Origin: Ipomoea triloba
Lineage: Eukaryota > Streptophyta > Magnoliopsida > Solanales > Convolvulaceae
DNA length: 64,000 nt
Direction of reading: 5' to 3'
Assembly: GCF_003576645.1 (NCBI RefSeq)
Contig: NC_044924.1
Span: 6,169,990-6,233,989 of the forward strand
The notes beneath the pieces are model-generated. The model was not told the origin of the DNA and ran no database searches. It saw only the letters and a list, made by a program, of their open reading frames with translations. The translations under genes and the position numbers were made by a program. Positions 25,435 to 37,280 of the stretch are shown piece after piece (position 1 is the stretch's first letter; every line of letters begins with the position of its first letter).

Positions 25435-26804
25435 ATTAGATAAGATAGTGTGTTGTTCTGCGATGATTCCCTTGGTACCAAATCATAGGCTAATGAAATG
25501 AATATCATAGTTTGCATCACACCAATGACATTATTACTTGTCATGTTTCCAATGAATAGTAGTATATTATTTTATTTTATTCTTTTTTAAAAAAATAATA
25601 AGTACACAATATATATCTTAAACAAATTGTTAATTTTACAACTTGTGGAGTTAACAATCGGTCATGTTAAAAAATAAATTAAATATTTTTCAGTGAGTCA
25701 TGCACGTTAAGTTTATTACACCAAATCATTGACAATGACAAAAAAATTTAACTCCAAACTATATTACTGACAAGAATTAAATACTATATTACGATTATCA
25801 ATATATTGTTAAAATTTATCTTACTCCAACTATTGTAACAATTTCGGGCTGATTTAAAGTGAATGAGTGCAAAACAGGCCGGATGATTGAAAGATGTATG
25901 AAGACATTTGGTAAGCAGCTTTTTTGACCCAGATAGATTCTCTTCGAAGGTGGGCCGTGGAGCCAAGTATCTCACATGGTCGCACGTTTGTTTGCTATGT
26001 CGTCACGTGCCATTATTTCCACTGCCAAACTCACTAATTTTAATTTTTGATAATGTAATTTTTAAAGTGGGGATGGAGTTAATGATACAATTTCCTAAGC
26101 AAATATTAAAAGCCACTATATTGTAAAGCAATAAACTGATCTGCTGTACTATTATACTTATTAAATTAGAATCCCCAAACCAAAGGCTCCTATCTTGAAA
26201 ATCTAATCTGTCGAGGAGATAAATCGTGAAATGTGTCTCAACTGACCGACAAAAAATCTTCAAATACTTTTACACTTAGTGCTCATAAGTCCACAACAAA
26301 TATTTTTGGGTCTTTAGTAAGAGCAAAACAAAACTTATGAACTTATTTTGAGTTATCTAATCAGTTGAGTTATGGTTCGAGACTTAATATTGTATTTATT
26401 AAGTAATAACAGAACAGGGAATTTAGCAGAAGTGAGTAGGGTATGGTAACATGGATGTGGGAAAAAGAGGAGCTTCAAAATTCAGTTTGGCATATGCTTC
26501 TGCCAGCATGGATTGTTCGTTAAGGGAACCTAGCTGCATGCCCACTCAGATCTTATATGGGCTTTAATTAAGTATTTAATTAATCAATCAATCAAATCTA
26601 ATCTTAGACCTAAAGGTTAGATATTTAGCAAACCTTTTACTTTGCGTTTTGACTAATTTTCTTAATTGATAGACCATTTCAGTCCGCAATCGCCAAGCTT
26701 CCCACTTTATCCTTGCCCTAGAATCTATTAGGCTTAATGATCACAAAAGAGGTAATGACCTCGCTATCCTCTCGATCCTTATACCATGGACCGGGTTCAT
26801 AGTA

Positions 26805-27130
26805 TACTATGTACCTTTGTACATATGTATGTGTCAGTTTTTGTATCTTGTGTTATGAAATTCTTTATCTTAAAAATATAAATTTTATATCTGAAACAAA
26901 TTAGTAATTGTGTCTTATGTTATAAATTTGTATCTTGTGCTATGAAATTCTGTTCTTATTAACACAAGTTATGTACTTAAATTAGATTTGAAAAATAAAT
27001 AAATACATAATATGTGTATGTGTCTTGTGTTATGAAATTTTATAACTTACGAGTATGAATTCTGTACCTTGTTGTTTTTCTCCAGGGTCTATAGTGCCAT
27101 GTGTACCCTTGTCCATGATATAAATCGTGT
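26805..27130. repeat. MITE-like dispersed repeat, family M
   Basis: It shares 'gaaacaaattagtaattgtg', 'tgttatgaaatt' and the terminal phrase 'tgtccatgatataaat' with the copy at 1085-1311. It is non-coding. Confidence 0.5.
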
Positions 27131-28204
27131 CAAAAAGAAATAAGGAAGGGATAAGTTTGAAAGAAATAACTTTCTTTTTCTTTTTTTCAACCAGTTGATA
27201 TGATTAAAATATAACTGCTATTTTTATTTTAAGAAGGAAGTACCGTAATAGGACAATGCTTATATTGTGGTCTAGGGTTTAAGTAGCAAGATGAACCTCT
27301 AATACATGTCCATTTTCAGTATATTACAAGTTCATTTTCTTGTAATACACTATATAAAGGAATTTATATCAAAATATAATGAATATACTAAAAATGAACA
27401 TATACGAATCATGGAGTGCATGATATAATTTGTCATAATCAATCATTGTATCATGGATCATAATCCACATTGCAAGTTAAACCACTAACATACAAGTTTA
27501 TTTTTAGTGCACTACCTAAAAATAAACATAATCTTTAATATATTAAAAATAAACATTTATTTTCTCTAAAAAATAAAAAATAAACATTTATCAATAGTCA
27601 ATCGTGTAATGTAGACCACGATTTGTAATTTAATTTGTCATAAAAAAGTCTAGATTTACAATATACTAAAATGAACATGTATCATGGTCCATTTTATGAG
27701 AAGGATTATGGGTGCACAATATAATTTGTTTTTTATATGAAAGAAGGCCTTGAGCTTTGATATAGGTGTCAATTTTATCGGGTACATTTTGGGCCTCACC
27801 CTCTGGTATTCAGTTGGGCCCAAGGCTCAGATGCTCAAGTCTTCACAAACTATCTCATTTCTTGAGATCCTTACTGTGGTACATGTCATGGGCTTTATGT
27901 GCAAATGCATTCACAACAAAATAAAATTGGGCCTTGGGCCTTGGTATATTAGGACTGCAAAAATATCCCATCATAAGCCCATTCCCTTGTGGACCACTGG
28001 CTAATGATTATGGATTTCATCATGATCATAGGACTCCCACAAGGGCTCATCATCATCATCATCATATAAAAAGAGGCACACAATTGATGAATGCAGTAAA
28101 AAAGTTGGTTTGCTTCCAAACACAGGCTTTCTAGATGGAGAATTTGTCAAAGGACAGACAGACCGACCCACTACACACTCCTAAGATTGACCAAAAATAG
28201 TCTC

Positions 28205-28400
28205 AAAACTTATCCAACATTTGCATGTGAAGATTCAACCTTGGCGATCTCGCAAAGTTAATCAGATTATTAACTTAGTTACCATTTGACTCCGAACAAC
28301 AGTGGTCTATTTACTTTTTTTGGTTTGAGTAATAATTTAGGCTACTTTGAATTGGTCAGCTGTGAATAACTTAGGTTGAGTCACAAGGTCAGTCACTCAA
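28205..28400 (+). mobile_element. SINE family C fragment
   Basis: 'tggcgatctcgcaaagttaa', 'aacttagttaccatttgact' and 'gaattggtcagctgtgaata' follow the order of other family C copies, with strong divergence. Confidence 0.4.
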
Positions 28401-28668
28401 AAAGATTTAAATAGCTAGTAAACACGACATGATACAAAACTGGGCACGAAAATAAACAAGGAGTTGGTGTTTGGTGGAATCAGATTACTTTATGACTTGA
28501 CATGGAACATGAAAGCAAGGCAAAATCACATGTTTCTATTCTTACATTCTGTGCTGGAATTCCAAAATAACCACAGTATATATTACATTAACAACATCAA
28601 ACTCTTGTACTATAAAAAAAGATTGAATAATGTGTGTGAATTCACAAGTTGCAGTACAAATTTAATCT

Positions 28669-29913
28669 TCAAGAATCATAAATCCCTTTGCAGATAATAC
28701 AATGCCCAGAAAAAATGCTACCTATAATACTACCCTCCTCAATTCTCATCCTCCCACTTTCCCTATTCCACAGATGCACCCCATAACTCTCCCCCCTTAG
28801 CTGAACCAGCTTAGCTTCTATCCACCTTCCATGCCTCCGGTCCCTCGGATGCCGAAAAAACCCTGCAATTCGAGTCCAATCCGCAGGGTAAAACGCCATT
28901 GGAGGCAACACAGTGAAGTTGAAAGAAACAGCAGAAGAACCAGAAGAGACTTTCTCCACAACTCTTGAAACTAAGTATGGTCCATTGTGCCCCCACTTGT
29001 TCCCATCAAATGATGCAGCAAATTCCTCCAAGAACTTGAGGAGCAGTGGGTGCCCTTTGTCAAAAACCAGCACTGCATTGTTCAGTCTTGACCAGTTCCC
29101 AGAAAGGTTAATGCTTTGGGCTCCAATGGAGTTTCTTAGCCCAGAAAAGTCCTTCATGACTATGAAGTCTGTGTCAAGATATACCCCTCCATATTTGTAC
29201 AGAACAGCTAGCCTGATCAGGTTTGATAGGTTCTGGGCTAAGGGTATTTCACCAGGGTCCTTTTTCCCACTTCTCAGATCATCATACCAATCTTCTGCAG
29301 GGGTGTTCTTGAACAGAAATTTCAAATCAGGCTTTATTGCAATAACCCCAAACCTAATTAGAGGCTCCAGAACTCTGTTTCCATATTCTGAATCCATAGT
29401 CTGAGAAATTATGATCAAACATCCATCTTTGTGAGCTTTGAACAGACTTTCTAATGACAGAAACTCCCTTCTTCCAAAGGAATTTGCAGAGGCAATCCAT
29501 GTCATAAAGAACCTTACTTTACACTCTCTGCTCCTGTAAAACTCCCTAACCCTCCCATCAAATCTTCTTGACACTTCATCTGACTTGAAAATCCCAAACT
29601 CTGGGAACTTTCTCTTGAACCATTCTGTTCTTTCTTCTGCTGTGACATTGAAAGGGGGCACCAAGGTGGCAAGATCTTCATGAACTTGTTCGATAACATC
29701 TTCCTTGATCGAATTCAGCGGCTTCAATCTGGGGTGCTTTTGGCTGCGGAATTGTGTCGAACGGATTGAGGAGTGATTTATGAAGGCATTATCAGAGAAG
29801 ATGATGAGAAAAACAATGGCTGCAAGAGTGGCAGTAGAGAAGATTTGGAACTTTGTGCGGTTGATTCTAAAGGTGTGAAACATTTTCATTGAAATTCTGG
29901 CGCAAAAAAACAT
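28669..29913 (-). CDS. Alpha-1,4-glycosyltransferase family protein (GT32-like), Golgi type II membrane protein
   Basis: A single uninterrupted exon of 414 residues. A short basic N-terminus is followed by one membrane anchor (about residues 22-40, IFSTATLAAIVFLIIFS), the plan of a Golgi type II transferase. The catalytic region has the DXD sugar-binding motif in GGVYLDTDF (DTD 247-249), preceded by LIRLAVLYKYGG. Further on are WGHNGP (307-312) and a C-terminal half like the plant alpha-1,4-glycosyltransferase conserved region, ending GVHLWNRES. NxS/T sites lie at 89, 228, 269, 273 and 332. Donor and acceptor are unknown; animal relatives add galactose or N-acetylglucosamine in alpha-1,4 linkage, and no plant activity can be read from sequence. 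M9 (29889) or M11 could also be the start. Confidence 0.9.
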   Translation of the reverse strand: MFFCARISMKMFHTFRINRTKFQIFSTATLAAIVFLIIFSDNAFINHSSIRSTQFRSQKHPRLKPLNSIKEDVIEQVHEDLATLVPPFNVTAEERTEWFKRKFPEFGIFKSDEVSRRFDGRVREFYRSRECKVRFFMTWIASANSFGRREFLSLESLFKAHKDGCLIIISQTMDSEYGNRVLEPLIRFGVIAIKPDLKFLFKNTPAEDWYDDLRSGKKDPGEIPLAQNLSNLIRLAVLYKYGGVYLDTDFIVMKDFSGLRNSIGAQSINLSGNWSRLNNAVLVFDKGHPLLLKFLEEFAASFDGNKWGHNGPYLVSRVVEKVSSGSSAVSFNFTVLPPMAFYPADWTRIAGFFRHPRDRRHGRWIEAKLVQLRGESYGVHLWNRESGRMRIEEGSIIGSIFSGHCIICKGIYDS

Positions 29914-30927
29914 ATTCTTGGAAACATGGTAGCAATTCCCAGAAGAAGTAAGACAAGAACATATGACAGCAATGAGAAATGTTGACTTTGTAGGATGGGA
30001 GCTTTGGTAAAGTGCTTTTGAAGTTCTGAGGCCAACTTTGGCTGCTGAGATTTTTTTTTTCCCCTAAATTATTTTCTGCTAATTCTTAACATCAAATATT
30101 TATTGTGATTGAACATATCAGAAAAATGCAGTATATACGTACACGTTGCTTACCCTACATGAGTAATTGCCATCATTTTTTAGGTTTTTTTTTTAATGTA
30201 CAAATTCGAATCCATGATCGCATGACGTTGACTTGATACCAAATTAAAACATGTGTTCTACCTTAATTAAAAGTTAAATTGATAATTGAATTGCATATTT
30301 ATGTTTATATATTATATGCTTAACATGTGTTTTAGGTAAAATTCACCTTGTATGCAGCTTAAAGCATGTTATTGTTTGTTCTAAATAGAAATAGAACAAA
30401 ATGTTATGCAGCTTGTTGAAGTTCATTAAAAAAATCTTCTCCTGGTTTTAAATGTTGGGCAATCTGAATTTTGACTAATTCAAACTTTATTTTAAAATTT
30501 GTTTGGTCTTGAATTTAATGGTATGAAAAGATAGGGCCTATTGTCATTTAAAATAATTTTGAATGGGAATTTAATATCTTAATTGGTCGTAATTATACTT
30601 GATGGGGGTTATAGGTATGCTAGATAACGTAGGTATCGTATGCTCGTGAATTCTTCATGTTCTCAATCCTAGCAAACTTTTCGGTATGAATATAGAAGAC
30701 TTTCTGGTTTCAATAACAAAATAATTCTCAATACTATAAGATTTACAGGTCGTGACCGACTTGAATTTATAGCGCCCATAACTAATTAGATCAAAAGACA
30801 CCTAATAAGTTGAACTTCGAATCCTGTGATTATCAAGTCAACAACTTAGCTGACTTGATTGGGACTGTCCTTAGTATAAATAAGACATTTTATCTCACAA
30901 CTTGTATTGGTACCAATTGGAGCTTTT

Positions 30928-31053
30928 TTTTTTGTTTTTTTACCAAACACACCCTATATCTGTATGGACTCGACTGAGGCTTGAACCCACTCCCATCATC
31001 CATGTGGGAGTGTAAACTGTGACACCAGGTGCCACTAGACCACAAGATTTTTG
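30928..31053 (-). mobile_element. SINE, family A-like, with near-perfect target-site duplication
   Basis: On the minus strand it starts with a tRNA-like head ('cttgtggtctagtggcacc', A box). A B-box-like 'gggttcaagcctc' and a poly(A) tail (plus-strand poly-T from 30926) follow. The flanks accaattggagctt (30912 on) and accaattagagctt (31054 on) differ at one base and are the target-site duplication. Confidence 0.7.
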
Positions 31054-31235
31054 ACCAATTAGAGCTTTCTAATCTCATATAGTAGTTATTCCAAAAAAAA
31101 AAAAATTTCATATAGTCGAACCTTTAGCTTTCCGACCTCATTATTACCTCTTATATTTACATATATCTTGGTATAATTAAGTGACATAAACCAAAATCTG
31201 TATGCATATAATCTATTTATGTCATCAATATTCAT

Positions 31236-31320
31236 TTTTTTGAATACTATTGACTCTGTTACAAGTTAATATCGCCTCCACTGAGACTTGAAACCACCCC
31301 TACCATGTGAAATTCGTATA
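31236..31320 (-). mobile_element. SINE family A fragment
   Basis: 'tttgaatactattgactctg' and 'cctccactgagacttgaaac' match the 3' half of family A in reverse complement. Confidence 0.55.
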
Positions 31321-33339
31321 AATTTTAAGATTCTACCAATACAAATAAACTAAAAAATCAATTATTCAAATCACATTTAAATTTGTATCATACTGATTCT
31401 AATTTATGTTTATATTAAATTGACTTTAATTAAAGGGTCAAAATACTGACTAAATTTTTTTTTTTTTTTACATGAGAGGATTTCAAACTTGTGAAGTTTG
31501 TAACTGAAAGGCAACCATTCAAATTAAATATCTATAATGTTCCACGGACCACACAGGAATTAATGTTGAAAATTCAAAAGATGAGCATAACTTGTGCAGT
31601 TTGTAAGTAATTATTTATATGTGAAATTCCTTGAAGGTTTCTTTGTACGACCAAAACTATTTTTCTTGGTCAATTTTTTTAATATTTATATGTAAACCAC
31701 CTTTCTTTTTTGCAATATATATCAACCACACCCAATTTAATTTAGGTTTAATTTATAGAGGGACCCAAAAAAATCAAGAAATTGGACTTATATATTTCTC
31801 TTGTGACAATTAGAGAGTTTTCAATACTTTTTCATCAATTAAAATTTTGAGATCAAATATTGTGAAGAAATGTATTTGATGGGAATTACTTTGAATAGAA
31901 AATCAATTAACATGTTTGATGTTATCTTAGAAAATAAGAATTAAATTACCTAGAAAATTAATTAATATGATTGGTTCGTTTAAGTTTTATTATGCTTTTT
32001 AAAAATATTTAATATATCAGTGCTATATATAAAATTAAAAAACATCATTAATAAATCATATACCAAAAAAAAAAAAGATAGTTTGCAGCAAAAAAATATA
32101 CAAATACAAAACAATACGTATGTAAACAAGTGTTGAGAGAACAAATTTTCTTTGATATATAAATAGTATTGTTATCTATCTTTCGCAATGGTGAGATTGA
32201 CAAACTTTTATATTTATAATATAGTTTTAATTTAACGTAAAAAAATGATAAATACATAATTATGTAAATTTAGTAGATTCGTCACCACAGAAAAAGAATC
32301 ATACATCTTCTAGGTATAATTTATTACTTTCCTTGATATCATAGAATTTGATTTTTATTGACCTAAATTTTACTAAGTCAAAAATTATACCAAACGTTAC
32401 ATTTTAATTTTTTTAAGAAAGTTTGACCATCCTAATTACCAAAATCTCCTCCTAATTAGAATCATATTTCTTTATATCTAAATAAAAAAGTATGTTTCGT
32501 GTTAGTTGGGGGAATAGAATAATTGACTATTCTGCAATAATTAGAGTATTTATCTCTTACAACTTGCCCACACTTTATAGTGCTGTGCATGTCAAATTTC
32601 CCTCTCAAGTATGGCTTTATATATTAACATTATGACAAATTCTTTGGTATATATCGACTTCCTATTCAGATACTTTATATTATGGTATTTTTTACTAAAA
32701 AAAAAATAGAAAAGAGGAAGATATTTTGATCATATCAAATAATTTTTTAAAAAATAATTTCTTTTAAAATGATCCACTAACTACATCTTTTAGCACAACA
32801 AAACCTACATATAAAATACCAAAGTCTTCCCTTAATATTATATATGTCCTTTTTTCCTTTAGGACCAAAACACATCATGAATTATGATTTTCAAGTTTTA
32901 AATTCATAGGAGAAAAGATGAAAAATGGGTAAAAAAAAAAATAGTTACAGTAATTAATGCACGTAATTAACGCATTTTTTTCTTATTACTTAAATATGAA
33001 CGAGTAATTTTTCATAGACACTTTGTTATTTAGTGATACTAACTTATAATTTTAAATTATAATATCATAAGGTGAATCCGTAACTCCACAAATATTATTA
33101 TTATTATTTTAAATCATAATATTTTCTTGTGGTTACGATGAACAAGATGAGCAGACAACTTAATGAGCAAGAATGCATGTTGTCTAATACTCTCTAATGT
33201 CTATATGCCTTTTCCCATTCGAGTGGCCTACCAACATATCACCTTTTTTATTTAATTTTTTTCCGAACACTTATGCGTTTAGGTCTTTACGGTCCACAAA
33301 AATTAGACATATTATATAGTTTTGCTTAATATATATATT

Positions 33340-33560
33340 GGGTTTATCGAGGCAAACCCCACTCCTCTTCCGAGTATGTGAGTAAACCCTCGCCCTGTGA
33401 TCCTAGCCGGCAAAGGACCACAAGGAGGTTAACCAGCCTAGGTTGCCCATAGCTGACCGGCTCAAACCCGGGTAGCAGACGGTTTCGAACTCAGGACCTC
33501 ACGGCCGCGAGCGTCTTGGTCTTGCCACTCAGGCTGCCCTTACGGGCAAGTTGGTATCAT
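33340..33560 (-). mobile_element. SINE family C, best-preserved copy
   Basis: On the minus strand it begins near 33557 with a tRNA-like head. 'gcctgagtggcaagac' fits an A box and 'gagttcgaaacc' fits a B box. Then come the family body ('gggcaacctaggctggtta', 'ctttgccggctaggatca') and a tail ending near 'tttgcctcgataaaccc'. This copy is clearly GC-richer and looks younger than the others. Confidence 0.75.
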
Positions 33561-34149
33561 GCTCCATGACCATTCCTCCCTTCTGGGTTCATGACTACAT
33601 TCTATTTAGTTACAAACTATGAAACAATTAGGCAGCTCCTACATGGAATCGAACTTGTAACCTAATGGTTATCAAATAAATTGTTCAACCAACTTGATCA
33701 GAGTTGTCTTAACATATCATGGGAATTTGACGCTTCGATCAATGCTCGTAATACCCTCAGAAGGAAGCGAATTGATTTTAATAAAAGTGTGATTCACACG
33801 CTTTGAATTAATCTATTTCCTGTTTTTAGAAATTTTTAATTTCAAATTAGTAGTGAAAATTCCACATTCACTTTATTCTGGACCCATATATATCCCCAAC
33901 ATTGAGTATGCATCAATCTTTAATCTTCAAATTTAATCCATCTAAACATTATTTAATACGTGGTCTGAAAAGTTAAGACCATACTCTAGCATAAAACCAT
34001 AGAATAAAGATTATAGAATGAAAAGTATAATGATGATTGATGAAGGGGATCGAATAAATTCTCTATAATATGGCCAACTTTGGGTTCTTAAGTAATCTAC
34101 AAGACTCTTAATTTTATGCTAAAGAATTTATGAATAATCTATGACTTCA

Positions 34150-34345
34150 AAATATGTCATTCGAAAAGATTTCAAGTTCGACTTTTCGATAAAGCGGTTT
34201 ATTGACGTTCTTAATTTGAACCAGTCAACTATGAACAATCTAGACTGGTTTATTTTCACATAATTCTTTACAGATTAATTAAGTTAACCTAATGCACACC
34301 CTCAAAATAATAGTTGCAGGTTTTCCTCGTCATTTAAAGAAAACT
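34150..34345 (+). mobile_element. SINE family C copy
   Basis: It has 'gatttcaagttcgacttttc' (B-box region), 'ttgacgttcttaatttgaac', 'aacctaatgcacaccctc' and the tail 'ggttttcctcgtcattt'. Confidence 0.6.
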
Positions 34346-36049
34346 GTTATTCAACCATACCTAGCTTACGTTAGCTTATGGCTAAGTCTTACACAACTAC
34401 AAGTCTTAAACAACTACATAAGACATTTTTCCCCTATTCAATGATTCAAATCCTCATATAACATAAGACAAAGCTACATGGAATGTTCAGTACGTCTAAA
34501 ATGTGTCCTTAATATCATCTATTAGTTTCTTGCGCAATTTGTTATGAACTTCAATTAATTTATTTAGATGCAATGTTAAAAAAATAAAAATAAAAATAAA
34601 TATTAAGACTTACAAACTCTATAGGTGTGCTTTGAATCCAAAGGTTATAGAAATTAATTAAGCATTTGTTTGATAAAGTGATAATCAATTTTACATAAAG
34701 AATAAGAACAATGGTTATCTTTTTATTTACTCTTTTTGTGTCATTTTGCATGTCATGTTTACTATTCATTGATCAAACTAATTTTTTTTCATTGCTTATT
34801 TTCTTTAGTAATTTTTAATTATTTTTAAATTTGACTTTTTTTTGTTTAATAGTACTTTTAATGTAATTTCTAAATATATACTAATACTAAATTTGATATT
34901 ATAAAAAATTAAATTAAAAATAACTTCAGTCAAGTCTCGTTAACTGAACCAGACAAACAAAATGTAACAGAGAAAGTATTATATTGGTATTGGAGAGTTG
35001 AATCTCAAAGTGTTGTCCCGTCTAAAGTTTTAATTGAGTAATGGGGTAAAAATCTTGATCTCGCGTGCTTAGTTGGATGCTAAAACATTGTATCAATACA
35101 ATTTGATACTTTGTCTTCTATCTTCCCACGAATGGGAGTAAATAATTGAGTTCTACTACATGTACTCTCAAATTTTACTCGCTCACTTTTATTCTATGAT
35201 GTGATAATTAAAGATATGACATTTTTATCATATGAGACCTAAAAAAGGCAAATTATACTATGGACCTAATCAGGTCCATGGCATAACAACCGCCTAACAA
35301 AAATGTCTATATAAAAAATTTGTAAAGAAAAAATAAAAATTGAGAGCAAGAAGTGGTGAGAGTCCATATAGTATTTTTCAAATAACATATATAGTCTAAT
35401 ATGGATGGTATATCTTGAAATGTATATGACGCACTTTCTAATATCTGTACCAAAATTCCTACTACGGTGGTGCCTTGAATGATTGCAACGTGCCTAGGGC
35501 AATAATCTTATTTTGGCTCATTTTGATTCCAAGTTGGGCCCTTCATTGAGCTGATGAGAAATGGACACTGATCCACTTTGTTGTTGAGCTGTTGGGTTTA
35601 ACCCATTTCTCATAACCCCAACATTATAACATATTCAAAATTCTCTAAAAAGAATCTTTGCCTCACCATTGAAGCACAACTTTAACCATGTATCAAGCAC
35701 CTTACAATCTTACATGATTGTTTCATAGCTTCCTTTTTATCCTTGATAAAATTCAAATTTTGCACTCTTGCGACGACTTATCATGTAAAATTTCACAACT
35801 TAATTAAGTTGGTTAATTAGTTGAACACTTAAACTGTACCCTAAAATTGAGTTGAGTATTATGACATTATTAATGACAGATATAAAATCTTTTTTTTTTT
35901 GGTACGGTGTGTAGATCGGAGGGAGAGGCCCCAAAAAGATTTAGTGTTTGCTCACAATAACCCGCCTCGACTTAGTAGTCCTAGACAATTTTTTTAGTAA
36001 GTCTTCTTAACTTGAATAGGTGGGAGGTAGTATCTAAAAATCATACAAA

Positions 36050-36903
36050 AAAGGGAAAAGGGTCAAATAGACCCTCAAACTTTACCCAAAAGTGCAATTA
36101 GGCCCTCAAACATTCAAAAGGTTCAATTACACACATGAACTTGTCATTTTAGTGCATTTAAACCCATATGACCGGTTATTCTAGGTGAACAACCGGTCAT
36201 CATTTTTCCGACGAACATTCCGGCGACCGGCGACCGGAATGTTCATCCCTAACAGTCTTCTCCAACGAAGGTGGTCGTCTTCTCCAAACCAGTGTGGAGT
36301 CTTCTCCAAACAAGTGGTTCTATGTGAAATTGAATTGTTTTAGGATTTCTCCTTTGATCGATAATGAGGGCAAGTGTACTCATTAGCTTCCTCCTCAGTG
36401 CGCTCTAGAGGTATGAGTTTGCAGACAGATTTTTTATTTTTTTTTAAAGATTGCATTTTTATTTTATTTTCTCTCATCTTTTCCATAGCATCTTGCAGTC
36501 GTAGATTCTGCTCTGTGCCCACAAACAATAACGAACGGAGGTGAAGAACACCGCACTGGTCATCCAACGGAGAAGAACCGTTCGTCTTCTCCGTTTGGTT
36601 CGTCTTCTCCATCGGAGAAGATGGAGAAGACGAACCAGTCTTCTCCGCACTGGTTTGGAAAAGACGAACAGTCTTCTCCTTTCGTCTTCTCCAACGGACG
36701 GTTGGGGATGAACATTCCGACCGCCGGTCGTCGGAATGTTCGTCGGAAAAATGATGACCGGTTGTTCACCTGGAATAACCAATAATATGGGTTTAAATGC
36801 ACCAAAATGACAAGTTCATGTGTGTAATTGAACCTTTTGAATGTTCGAGAGCCTAATTGCACTTTTAGTTTAAGTTTAAGGGGGTATTTGACCCTTTTCC
36901 CTA
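36050..36903. mobile_element. DNA transposon with inverted repeats of about 200 bp, Mutator-like, possibly carrying captured sequence
   Basis: The left arm from 36050 (gggaaaagggtcaaatagac) is mirrored on the right, ending at 36901 with 'tatttgacccttttccc'. Both arms run inward about 200 bp through 'aagtgcaatta', 'gtgtgtaattgaacctttt', 'atgaccggttgttca' and 'ggaatgttc'. Flanks 'acaaaaaa' and 'taaaaaaac' may be a worn target duplication of about 9 bp, as for Mutator-like elements. The centre (36250-36700) is built of 'gagaagac' repeats, has a 17-bp hairpin at 36596-36637, and holds a 90-codon minus-strand open frame (36340-36612) of unknown kind. No transposase is present, so the element is non-autonomous. 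Confidence 0.75.
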
Positions 36904-37280
36904 AAAAAACAATCTATCTTGAAAAGCAAAATTGATAAGGAGGTTTGCTCACGAAAAATATGGGTAACCGTAACGTCTCCAACTTCATGCATCCACTTCC
37001 TAGTGTCAAATTATTATTATTTTTTTTTTTGAAAGGGTCAAATTATTATTTTTATTTCTTTTGTTACCTCTTAATTATAGTGTGAAAGTGTAAATTTATT
37101 TATTATTCCTTGTCTTCCCAATGGCATTAATTCCCTTTTACGTTCAACATTGGGAGAGAGAGCATCATATTCCTTAAGTGCAATTAACGTTTTCTTCAAA
37201 AAAAAAAAAAAAGAAAAAAAGAAAAAAAGAAAAAAGAAAAGTGCAATTAACGTTTGATGTTTAAAGATTTACCCGTTAAA
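36904..37280. other. Intergenic spacer between two inverted-repeat elements
   Basis: It holds poly-T/A runs at about 37018-37032 and 37195-37240 (A-rich with 'gaaaaa'). No gene was seen. Confidence 0.5.

Larger units (their letters stand above)
25293..28668. other. Intergenic between the AUX1-type gene and the glycosyltransferase
   Basis: It holds an ATT microsatellite at about 25406-25432, a family M repeat (26805-27130), an AT-rich repeat with 'aaaatgaacat' phrases (about 27300-27700), a cluster of TGGGCC/AAGCCCA motifs (27787-27985) and a family C SINE fragment (about 28205-28400). The two genes are in tail-to-tail orientation, so this stretch contains both 3' ends. No further gene was found. 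Confidence 0.5.
29914..36049. other. Long intergenic stretch, repeats only
   Basis: AT-rich and without credible frames. It contains SINE copies at 30928-31053 (A-like), about 31236-31320 (A), 33340-33560 (C) and 34150-34345 (C). Poly-A/T runs are frequent, and a short palindromic segment at about 35247-35290 (ggacctaatcaggtcc inside 'ggcaaattata...') resembles a MITE end. Nothing gene-like was seen. Confidence 0.5.

Noticed and set aside
28913..29404. 163-codon plus-strand open frame opposite the glycosyltransferase
   Set aside because: It is a shadow of the single long minus-strand exon, which carries the DXD motif.
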